Below are positions 52,010 through 60,688 of a stretch of DNA of 64,000 nucleotides, piece after piece. Origin of the DNA: Saccharothrix saharensis (lineage in GTDB: Bacteria > Actinomycetota > Actinomycetes > Mycobacteriales > Pseudonocardiaceae); contig NZ_VFPP01000001.1 in assembly GCF_006716745.1 (NCBI RefSeq), positions 7,575,386 through 7,639,385 of the forward strand. Reading direction: 5' to 3'. A program made the translations under genes and the position numbers. The number at the start of each line of letters is the position of its first letter. Position 1 is the first letter of the stretch. Below the pieces are notes generated by a model, which worked only from the letters and a program-made list of their open reading frames with translations, was not told the origin of the DNA and ran no database searches.

Positions 52010-54115
52010 GTGGAGCAGATCAGCAAGCGACTGGTGAACTGGGCGTCCATCCTGGACCCGGGCACGCGCGAGCAGGCCGAGAAGGCCGCGCGCATGCCGT
52101 TCATCTACCCGCACCTGGCGCTCATGCCCGACGCGCACCTCGGGAAGGGCGCCACGGTCGGCAGCGTCATCCCCACCCTGGGCGCGATCATCCCCGCCGC
52201 CGTCGGCGTCGACATCGGCTGCGGCATGATCGCCGTGCGCACCCAGTTCACCCTGGACGACTTCCGGCCCCGCCCGCTCGCGCCGCTGCGCGAGGCGATC
52301 GAGCACGCCGTGCCGCTGTCGGCCGGCAAGTACAACAGCCGGGTGACGGACACGGCGCGTGAGCGCGTCGAGGAGCTCACCCGCCGCGCGGAGGTGGCGG
52401 GCTTCGACCCCGGCCGGTACGCGGGCAACTGGGAGTTGCAGCTGGGGACGCTCGGCAGCGGCAACCACTTCATCGAGGTCACGCTGGACGAGGCGGGGCG
52501 GGTGTGGCTGTTCCTGCACTCCGGGTCGCGCGGCGTGGGCAACAAGATCGCCCAGAAGCACATCCGGATCGCGCACGAGCAGTGCCGTCGGCGGTGGATC
52601 GACCTGCCCGACCCGGACCTGGCGTACCTGGTCGAGGGCGAGGACGAGTTCTGGCACTACATCCGCGAGATGCGCTGGGCGCAGGAGTTCGCCTGGCTCA
52701 ACCGCGAGGAGATGATGGACCGGGTCGTCGCCTGCGTGGCCGAGTGGACGGGCGGTGACGTGGAGCGCCGGGAAGTGGTGAACTGCTTCGCCGGCGAGAC
52801 GCAGGTCATCACCCGCACGGGCACGCGCCCGATCGAGGCCCTGGCGGGCGGCGTGCACGAACTGCTCACCGCGGACGGCGAGTGGGTCAAGGCACCCGTC
52901 CGGTCGTTCGGCCGGCAGGAGGTCCACGAGGTCGTGCTGAGCCGTTCCGGTGTGATCAAGACCCTCCGCGCCACCGCCGACCACCGCTGGCTCCTGCGGT
53001 CGCGACGCGGGCACGGGTACGAGGCGACGACGGCCGAGCTGAAGCCCGGTGAACGACTCCAGTCCACGTTCCCACGTCGGCCGGCCGGTCTCGCGGTGGA
53101 CCGTGAGGCGGCGGCCCGCGGGTTCGTGTTCGGCGACGGGCACCGCGTCGGCAACCGCTCTTACGCGGACTTCCGCGGCACGAAGGAGTCGGCGGTGCTC
53201 CCCCTGTTCGAAGGGCTCGGGCGTCCGCCCCGCACGTACGGCGCGGTGAAGCGGATCGCCGGGCTCCCGGTCGAGTGGAAGACCGAACGGCCGTCACTCG
53301 ACTCACACCCGGACGTGCTGTACGGGTGGCTCGCCGGCTACTTCGCGGCGGACGGTGACGTCGGCACGACCGGCCGGCCGACGCTCGCCTCCGCGTCCCG
53401 CGAGAACCTGGAGTTCGTGCGCCTGGCCTGCCAGGCCGTCGGCATCGGCACGTTCGGCATCAGGACGCGGATGTCCACGGGCTACGGCCCGGAGCCGACC
53501 GCGCGGCACCTCGTCGGCCTGATGCGCGGCGACCTCGATCCCGAGTTCTTCCTGGTCGAGGAGCATCGCGCCCGGTTCGTGGCCGGGCGGCGCGCTGCCG
53601 AGCGCCGTGGCTGGAACGTGCTCTCCGTGCGGCCGACCGGCGAGACGACCGAGGTGTACTGCGCGGTCGTCGACGACACGCATTCGTTCGCGTTGTCCGA
53701 CAACATCCTCACGGGAAACTGTCACCACAATTACACCGAGCGGGAGACCCACTTCGGCAAGGAGGTGTGGTTGTCCCGCAAGGGCGCCATCAACGCCGAG
53801 AAGGGTCGGGCCGGCCTCATCCCGGGGTCGATGGGCACCGCGTCGTACGTCGTGGTCGGCAAGGGCAACCCGGTCGCGCTGAACTCCTCGCCGCACGGCG
53901 CCGGCCGCGAGTACTCCCGCTCGGCCGCGCGGCGGGCGTTCGACCGGGACGACCTGCGCAAGGCCATGGTCGGCATCGAGTACCGCGACACCGACGCCTT
54001 CATCGACGAGATCCCGGCGGCGTACAAGGACATCGACGTCGTGATGCGTGACGCGGCGGACCTGGTCGAGGTGCGCCACACGTTGCGGCAGATCGTCAAC
54101 GTGAAGGGCGACTGA
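52010..54115 (+). CDS. rtcB: RtcB RNA ligase with intein
   Basis: The 701-residue precursor starts at a GTG behind AGAGGAG. Exteins of 258 and 131 residues add up to 389 after removal of a 312-residue intein, the usual RtcB size. The N-extein shows MPDAHLGKGATVG, GVDIGCGM with the metal-binding Cys, LGTLGSGNHFIEV, and LFLHSGSRGVGNKIA. The C-extein starts at CHHNYTERE, the second metal site, and continues with RKGAINAEKGR, GSMGTASYVVVGKG, the guanylate His motif SSPHGAGREYSR and a last part ending RQIVNVKGD. RtcB joins 2',3'-cyclic phosphate and 5'-OH RNA ends with GTP and manganese. The intein sits at VVN/CHHNY, inside the active site, so splicing is needed for activity. No archease gene is adjacent. 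Confidence 0.95.
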   Translation: MEQISKRLVNWASILDPGTREQAEKAARMPFIYPHLALMPDAHLGKGATVGSVIPTLGAIIPAAVGVDIGCGMIAVRTQFTLDDFRPRPLAPLREAIEHAVPLSAGKYNSRVTDTARERVEELTRRAEVAGFDPGRYAGNWELQLGTLGSGNHFIEVTLDEAGRVWLFLHSGSRGVGNKIAQKHIRIAHEQCRRRWIDLPDPDLAYLVEGEDEFWHYIREMRWAQEFAWLNREEMMDRVVACVAEWTGGDVERREVVNCFAGETQVITRTGTRPIEALAGGVHELLTADGEWVKAPVRSFGRQEVHEVVLSRSGVIKTLRATADHRWLLRSRRGHGYEATTAELKPGERLQSTFPRRPAGLAVDREAAARGFVFGDGHRVGNRSYADFRGTKESAVLPLFEGLGRPPRTYGAVKRIAGLPVEWKTERPSLDSHPDVLYGWLAGYFAADGDVGTTGRPTLASASRENLEFVRLACQAVGIGTFGIRTRMSTGYGPEPTARHLVGLMRGDLDPEFFLVEEHRARFVAGRRAAERRGWNVLSVRPTGETTEVYCAVVDDTHSFALSDNILTGNCHHNYTERETHFGKEVWLSRKGAINAEKGRAGLIPGSMGTASYVVVGKGNPVALNSSPHGAGREYSRSAARRAFDRDDLRKAMVGIEYRDTDAFIDEIPAAYKDIDVVMRDAADLVEVRHTLRQIVNVKGD
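52784..53719 (+). other. Intein with LAGLIDADG-type endonuclease region inside RtcB
   Basis: The insert of 312 residues (259-570) starts with Cys1 in CFAGETQVITRTG and has block B-like ATADHRWLLRSR and C-terminal blocks VYCAVVDDTHSFALSDN and ILTGN, ending in Asn with Cys as the +1 residue. The penultimate residue is Gly instead of the usual His, a known but less common variant. Between splicing blocks lie two LAGLIDADG-like helices: ARGFVFGDG near residue 370 and YGWLAGYFAADGDV near 440, so a dodecapeptide homing endonuclease is present and may be active. Confidence 0.92.
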
Positions 54116-54262
54116 CCGACGGGTCGGTGGCGTGGCGGGGACACCGGAGCAGGAGCGGGGGTTGGTGGGTATGGCTGTCGGCAGCCGTCTTCAGCATGCC
54201 CTCGCCCGGTGCGCGCGCGGCTGACGCGCGGCCGGGTCATCCCTGACGACCAGGAGTTCCGC

Positions 54263-54757
54263 ATGTCTTCATCGTTCATCCCCGAGCTGATCACGGCACG
54301 GCTCGCGCTGCGGCCGTGGGCCGACCGCGAGATCGGGGCGGTGGTCGGCGGCGCGCGGCTGCCGGACTGGGCCGACGACTTCCCCGCGGCAGGTGACCGG
54401 GTCGTCGCCGGGCTCTTCGGCGAGCACCGGGAGTGGCTGGGTGGTCACGGTCACCGGCTGGTGGTCGAGCGCGGCAGCGGTCTGGTGGTCGGCTCGGTCG
54501 GGCTGTTCTGGCCGCCCGCCGACGGCGTCCTGGAGATCGGGTACGGCATCGTGCCGTCACGGCGGGGGCGCGGGTACGCCTCCGAGGCCGCCCGCGCCCT
54601 GACCGCGCACGCGTTCACCGCACCCGATGTGCACACGGTCCGGGCCGAGGTCGAGGTGTCGAACCCGGCCTCGGCGCGCGTCCTGGAGAAGGCCGGTTTC
54701 CGGCCGTTGGGGCAGGTCACGGGGCAGGACACCGCGTCGTACCCGATCACGCGGTAG
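54263..54757 (+). CDS. GNAT-family N-acetyltransferase, RimJ-like
   Basis: The 164-residue protein has the RimJ/RimL pattern: ITARLALRPWADREIGAVV, then GSVGLFWPPADGVLEIGYGI, the acetyl-CoA loop VPSRRGRGYASEAARALTAH, and EVEVSNPASARVLEKAGFRP. It should transfer an acetyl group to a protein N-terminus or small amine. The ATG at 54263 has AGGAG ten bases upstream. A terminator follows. Confidence 0.88.
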   Translation: MSSSFIPELITARLALRPWADREIGAVVGGARLPDWADDFPAAGDRVVAGLFGEHREWLGGHGHRLVVERGSGLVVGSVGLFWPPADGVLEIGYGIVPSRRGRGYASEAARALTAHAFTAPDVHTVRAEVEVSNPASARVLEKAGFRPLGQVTGQDTASYPITR

Positions 54758-56311
<1,554 letters not shown>

Positions 56312-56321
56312 CCGCCCCGTG

Positions 56322-56360
56322 ACGCGCGTGCGCCGCTCCCGTCGAGCGGCGCACGCGCGT
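56322..56360. terminator. Terminator hairpin after argG
   Basis: Bases 56322-56338 pair without mismatch with 56344-56360, a 17-bp GC-rich stem with a 5-base loop (CCGTC), starting 11 bases past the argG stop. Confidence 0.75.
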
Positions 56361-56517
56361 TCCGGCGTGACCGGGCCCCTGTCTCGGTGGTGCTGCCGGT
56401 GGACGTCACCCGCGCGACCACGGCGAACCCGCGGCGAACGGCAACGCGGGAGAAGTAGCGGGCCGACCGCCGGTGTGAGACTCCCTGTACCTCGCTCCGA
56501 GCGGAAGGCAGGGCGGC

Positions 56518-57417
56518 ATGAACAACTCCACGGTACTCCTCCTGTTCCCGATCACCGTGGCCGTCATCATGCTCGGCCTCGGCCTCACCCTGACCGTCGC
56601 GGACTTCCGCCGGGTGGTGAAGTACCCGCGGGCGATGGTGGTCTGCCTGGTGTGCCAGATGCTGGTGCTGCCCGCGATCTGCCTCGGCCTGGTCGTCGGG
56701 TTCGGCCTGCGGCCCGAGCTGGCCATCGGCATGATGCTGCTCGCCGCGTCGCCGGGCGGCAGCACGGCCAGCCTCTACAGCCACCTGTTCAAGGGCGACG
56801 TGGCGTTGAACATCTCGCTGACCGCGGTCAACTCGGTGCTGGCGATGTTCACCCTGCCGCTGATCGTCAACCTGTCGGTGACGGGCTTCCTCGGCGCGGA
56901 CAGCTCGATCGGCCTGCAGTTCGACAAGGTCGTGCAGGTGTTCTCGATCGTGCTGGTCCCGATCGCGATCGGCATGGCGCTGCGCGCGAAGTTCGCGAGC
57001 TTCGCCATCCGGATGGAGCGCCCGGTCAAGATCCTGTCCGTGATCGTGCTCGTCATGATGATCGCGGGGGTGATCAGCGGCCTGGGCGAGGAGGTCTTCG
57101 AGATCCTCGGCGACATCATCCTGGTGGTCGTGCTGTTCAACCTCCTCGGCATGGCGATCGGGTACTTCGGTCCGCGCCTGCTGAAGGTCGGCCCGCGCGA
57201 GTCGGTCGCGTCGGCGTTCGAGATCGGCCTGCACAACGCGCCGCTGTCGATCGCCATCGCGATGAGCCCCACGCTGCTCAACAGCACCGAGATGGCGATG
57301 CCGTCGGTCACCTACGGCTTCGTCATGTTCTTCACGGCCTTGGTCTTCGGCCTGGTCGTGGCCCGCCGCGTGCCCGCGCCGACCGCCGACCGGGCGGTCA
57401 CGCCGAGCGGGACGTGA
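56518..57417 (+). CDS. Bile acid:sodium symporter family (BASS) transporter
   Basis: The 299-residue membrane protein has nine or ten spans and the BASS signatures: LGLGLTLTVADFRRVVKYPR, PELAIGMMLLAASPGGSTAS, NISLTAVNSVLAMFTLPLIV and FEIGLHNAPLSIAIAMS. Members take up organic anions such as bile acids, pantoate or keto acids with sodium; the substrate is not evident. The ATG at 56518 has GGAAGG 13 bases and GGGCGG four bases upstream. Confidence 0.9.
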   Translation: MNNSTVLLLFPITVAVIMLGLGLTLTVADFRRVVKYPRAMVVCLVCQMLVLPAICLGLVVGFGLRPELAIGMMLLAASPGGSTASLYSHLFKGDVALNISLTAVNSVLAMFTLPLIVNLSVTGFLGADSSIGLQFDKVVQVFSIVLVPIAIGMALRAKFASFAIRMERPVKILSVIVLVMMIAGVISGLGEEVFEILGDIILVVVLFNLLGMAIGYFGPRLLKVGPRESVASAFEIGLHNAPLSIAIAMSPTLLNSTEMAMPSVTYGFVMFFTALVFGLVVARRVPAPTADRAVTPSGT

Positions 57418-57439
57418 CCGTTCCCGGTCGGAGTCCCCG

Positions 57440-57479
57440 GCCCGCACCGGGTCCGCGCACCTCGCGGTCCGGTGCGGGC
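57440..57479. terminator. Bidirectional terminator between BASS and flavoprotein genes
   Basis: GCCCGCACCGG at 57440-57450 pairs exactly with CCGGTGCGGGC at 57469-57479 around an 18-base loop, between two convergent genes. Confidence 0.6.
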
Positions 57480-57489
57480 GTCACGGGTG

Positions 57490-58506
57490 TCACAGCCCGT
57501 GGCGGCGGTCGCCCGCGACCAGCTCGGCGACCCTGGCCTCCGACTCGGCGGAGAACGGGCCGCGGTAGGCGGCCACCGCCAGGCGGGTCTCCTCCGCGAT
57601 CAGGTCGGCGTTGATCTGCGCGCCGGCCGTGGCCCCCGCCGCGGCGGACGTGCCGACCTGCGCGGACAGGTCCGTGACGTTGCCCGCGGCCCACACGCCG
57701 GGCACGTCGGTGCGGCCCGTCGGGTCGGCGGCGACGTGCTCGCCCATCCCGGACGGGTGCGGCACGGGGCGCAGGCCCAGCGCGGCCAGGAACCCGGCGC
57801 GGGCCACCATGCGCGGGGCGACCGCCACCACCTCGCGGCCCACCGTGCGGCCGTCGACCAGCCGCACGCCGACGATGCGGTCACCGGCGACGTCGAGGGA
57901 CGCCACCTCGCCCGCCACCACGTCGACACCGCGCGCGGCGAGCTGCTCGGCCTGCTCGCCGGTCGGCGGGTGGGTGTGGGAGAAGAGCGTGACGTCGGCG
58001 CTGAGCTGTCGGAACAGCAACGCCTGGTGCGTGGCCATCGGTCCGGTGGCGAGCACACCGATCGCCCGGTCGCGGACCTCCCAGCCGTGGCAGTACGGGC
58101 AGTGCACCACGTCGCGGCCCCACCGCTCGCGCAGCCCCGGCACGTCCGGCAGCTCGTCCACCAGGCCCGTGGTCACCAGCAGCCGGCGGGCGCGGACCGC
58201 GCGGCCGTCGGCCAGCGCCACGACGAACCCGTCGCCCTCCCGCGTCACGGCGTCGACCTCGCCGGTCACCACGTGGCCCCCGTAGCGGCGCACCTCGGCC
58301 CGGCCCCGTTCCACCAGTTCGGCGGGCGGCATCCCGTCCCGGGCGAGCAGCCCGTGCACGCCGTCGGCCGGCGCGTTGCGCGGCGACCCGGCGTCGACCA
58401 CGACCACCGACCGCCTGGACCGCGCGAGCATCAGCGCGCCGTTCAACCCCGCGGCACCGCCGCCGACCACCACCACGTCATAGCTGTCCGCCAGCTGAAA
58501 GGTCAT
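57490..58506 (-). CDS. Thioredoxin reductase-like FAD-dependent oxidoreductase
   Basis: The 338-residue flavoprotein has an FAD motif VVVVGGGAAGLNGALMLARS, a CPYC redox pair in HCPYCHGWE near residue 140, a second nucleotide fold with IGVLATGPMATHQALLF, and the terminal FAD motif VPGVWAAGNVTDLSAQVG. The class is TrxR-like but the second nucleotide motif lacks the standard GxGxxA, so it may act with an unusual electron donor or as a small-molecule dithiol oxidase, as in natural-product pathways. ATG at 58506 has GGAGG at ideal distance. A palindromic operator lies upstream. Confidence 0.88.
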   Translation of the reverse strand: MTFQLADSYDVVVVGGGAAGLNGALMLARSRRSVVVVDAGSPRNAPADGVHGLLARDGMPPAELVERGRAEVRRYGGHVVTGEVDAVTREGDGFVVALADGRAVRARRLLVTTGLVDELPDVPGLRERWGRDVVHCPYCHGWEVRDRAIGVLATGPMATHQALLFRQLSADVTLFSHTHPPTGEQAEQLAARGVDVVAGEVASLDVAGDRIVGVRLVDGRTVGREVVAVAPRMVARAGFLAALGLRPVPHPSGMGEHVAADPTGRTDVPGVWAAGNVTDLSAQVGTSAAAGATAGAQINADLIAEETRLAVAAYRGPFSAESEARVAELVAGDRRHGL

Positions 58507-58547
58507 CACGACCACCTCCGCCACCACCATGCGCGGAGAGCGGACGG

Positions 58548-58577
58548 ATCGGCAAACGTTGTTGCCGATCCGGCAAC
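58548..58577. promoter_or_regulatory. CGGCAA palindromic operator upstream of the flavoprotein gene
   Basis: ATCGGCAA at 58548-58555 and TTGCCGAT at 58562-58569 are perfect arms with a 6-bp spacer, and a third CGGCAA half site follows at 58571-58576. The site is 42-71 bases upstream of the flavoprotein start, where a TetR- or AraC-type regulator would act. Confidence 0.5.
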
Positions 58578-58592
58578 GAAGAGGGCCGGCCC

Positions 58593-58611
58593 CCGGCTCC
58601 CACCGAGCCGG
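58593..58611. terminator. Hairpin after the SOD-like gene
   Basis: CCGGCTC at 58593-58599 pairs with GAGCCGG at 58605-58611 around CCACC, just past the SOD-like gene stop on the minus strand. Confidence 0.45.
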
Positions 58612-58625
58612 CCCCGGTCAGCGGC

Positions 58626-59204
58626 TCAGAAGGCCACCGTGGCGCAGCCGACCCGCGGCCCCGCGGTGCCCGCCTTGCCCGGCTCGGTGGCCGTGCGCTG
58701 GGCGTGGATCACGACCGACCCCGCCCGGCGGTCGGCGAACCGCCAGGGCACGACCGCGCCGACCACGGCGCGGCCCCGGTCGTCGGTGGTGAAGTCGAGC
58801 CAGATCTCGTTCTCGGGGTTGGCGTAGGCCGGGTCCACCGATGGTTGGTCCGGGTCGACCACGTGCTGGTGGTGCGCGCCCGCGTCGGTGGGGGCCGCGC
58901 CGCACGGCCGCTGGTGGGCGTGGGCGCCGTAGGTGCGGTTCGGGACCAGGCCGTAGACGCTGAGCAGGGTCTTCGTCGAACGGCGCACCGGGGTGGCCAC
59001 GACCATCACGGCCGCGCCCGGCGCGATCAGCGCCGCGTCGTAGGTGTAGGCCGTCGTCCCGATGTCGGGGGTGGCGGTGTCGGGGGTGGCGAAGCGGGCC
59101 ACCGTCACCGCGACGCCGGAGCCTCGCGGAGCGTCCGCGGCGGCCGCCGGCGGTACCGCCGCCGCGACCAGCCCGCCGATGACCAGGGGAACCAGACGTT
59201 TCAC
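58626..59204 (-). CDS. Exported Cu/Zn superoxide dismutase-like protein
   Basis: The 192-residue protein has a signal peptide (RLVPLVIGGLVAAAVPPAAA) and SOD-like copper/zinc histidines in YGAHAHQRPCG, AGAHHQHVVDP and SVVIHAQRT, with the disulphide cysteines in RPCG and VGCATV. Unlike standard SodC, an insertion replaces part of the zinc loop (DPAYANPENEIWLDFTTDD), as in several actinomycete SOD-like proteins, so dismutase activity is uncertain. The GTG at 59204 begins the Lys/Arg n-region. Confidence 0.78.
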   Translation of the reverse strand: MKRLVPLVIGGLVAAAVPPAAAADAPRGSGVAVTVARFATPDTATPDIGTTAYTYDAALIAPGAAVMVVATPVRRSTKTLLSVYGLVPNRTYGAHAHQRPCGAAPTDAGAHHQHVVDPDQPSVDPAYANPENEIWLDFTTDDRGRAVVGAVVPWRFADRRAGSVVIHAQRTATEPGKAGTAGPRVGCATVAF

Positions 59205-59326
59205 ACTTCTGCCTTTCGCGTGGACAAGGCGGCGGCCCACTCGAAGCTAGCACCGACCGCCCGCGCGGTGGCGGCAGTCGCCTAATTCGCACGCGGGCAC
59301 CGGCTCTTCTCGTCCACACTGGACGC

Positions 59327-60688
59327 GTGCTGCTCACCCTGACCACGACCCACCACCCGGCCACCGACCTCAGCCACCTCCTGCACAAACATCCCGACCG
59401 GGCCCAGTCGTTCACCACCTCGTCGGGGACCGCGCACGTCTTCTACCCACGCGCGGACGACGAGGAGTGCACGGTCGCGCTGCTGCTGGAGGTCGACCCG
59501 ATCGCCCTGGTGCGCGGTCCCGGCAGCACGCTCACCCAGTACGTCAACGACCGCCCGTACGTCGCCGGCTCGTTGTTGACCGTCGCGCTCGGCTCGGTGT
59601 TCCGCACCGCGATGAACGGCCGCAGCGAGAGCCGCAAGGAGGTGGCCGCCACCCCGATCCCGCTGACCGTGCGCGTCCCCGTCCTGCCGCACCGCCTGGT
59701 GGAACGGCTGTTCACGCCGCTGGGCTGGACCGCGGACATCACCCCGCTCCCACTCGATGACGGTGGCGACGGGGGCGACGACTCGCGCTACGCCGACGTC
59801 ACGCTCACCGGCACGCACACGCTCTCCGCAGCCCTGAAGCACCTGTACGTGCTGCTGCCCGTCCTCGACGGCGACAAGCACTACTGGGTCTCCGAGGACG
59901 AGGTGGACAAGCTGCTGCGCGCGGGGGAGGGGTGGCTCGGCACTCACCCGGACCGCGAGCTGATCACCACCCGCTACCTGATGCGCCGCCGTCCGCTGGT
60001 GCAGTCCGCGCTGGCCCGCCTGGCCGACGTGGAGGAGGTCGAACCGGAGGAGCTGGACAACGCGCTCGTCGAGCCGAAGGTCTCCCTCGCCGTGCAGCGG
60101 CGTGACGCGGTCCTCGAGCAGCTCGGGCGGGCCGGCGCGCGGTCCGTGCTGGACCTGGGCTGCGGTGGCGGCGCGTTGCTGCGCGCCCTGCTGGAGAACC
60201 CCGACTTCACCCGCGTCCAGGGCGTGGACGTGTCCGCGAGCGCCCTGGCCACCGCCGCGCGCAGGCTGCACGTGGACAAGATGTCGGACCGGCAGCGCGC
60301 CCGCCTCACGCTGCGCCAGTCGTCGCTGACCTACGCCGACCCGGACCTGAAGGGCTACGACGCCGCCGTGCTGATGGAAGTGGTGGAGCACCTGGACCCG
60401 GACCGGCTGCCCGCGCTGGAGCACTCGGTGTTCGCCGTCGCCCGCCCGCGCACCGTCCTGGTCACCACGCCGAACGTCGAGTACAACGCGCTGTTCGAGA
60501 CCCTGCCGGAAGGGCGGCACCGGCACTCCGACCACCGCTTCGAGTGGACCAGGGCAGAGTTCGAGGACTGGACGCACGGCGTCGCCCGGCGCCGCGGCTA
60601 CGCCGTGCGCCACCTGCCGATCGGACCGGTGGACGCCGAGCGCGGCGCGCCGACCCAGCTCGCCGTGTTCACCCTGGGGGAGGACTGA
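59327..60688 (+). CDS. hen1: Bacterial Hen1: RNA 3'-terminal ribose 2'-O-methyltransferase
   Basis: The 453-residue protein has the bacterial Hen1 N-terminal domain (MLLTLTTTHHPATDLSHLLH, GSTLTQYVNDRPYVAGSLLT, LGWTADITPLPLD) and a C-terminal methyltransferase with SAM motif VLDLGCGGGALLR, and the metal-binding MEVVEHLDPDRL and HRHSDHRFEWTRAEFEDW. It methylates the 2'-OH at a broken RNA end before ligation, which protects the repaired junction from re-cutting by ribotoxins. It overlaps pnkp by one base (TGATG), the usual operon. Confidence 0.95.
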   Translation: MLLTLTTTHHPATDLSHLLHKHPDRAQSFTTSSGTAHVFYPRADDEECTVALLLEVDPIALVRGPGSTLTQYVNDRPYVAGSLLTVALGSVFRTAMNGRSESRKEVAATPIPLTVRVPVLPHRLVERLFTPLGWTADITPLPLDDGGDGGDDSRYADVTLTGTHTLSAALKHLYVLLPVLDGDKHYWVSEDEVDKLLRAGEGWLGTHPDRELITTRYLMRRRPLVQSALARLADVEEVEPEELDNALVEPKVSLAVQRRDAVLEQLGRAGARSVLDLGCGGGALLRALLENPDFTRVQGVDVSASALATAARRLHVDKMSDRQRARLTLRQSSLTYADPDLKGYDAAVLMEVVEHLDPDRLPALEHSVFAVARPRTVLVTTPNVEYNALFETLPEGRHRHSDHRFEWTRAEFEDWTHGVARRRGYAVRHLPIGPVDAERGAPTQLAVFTLGED

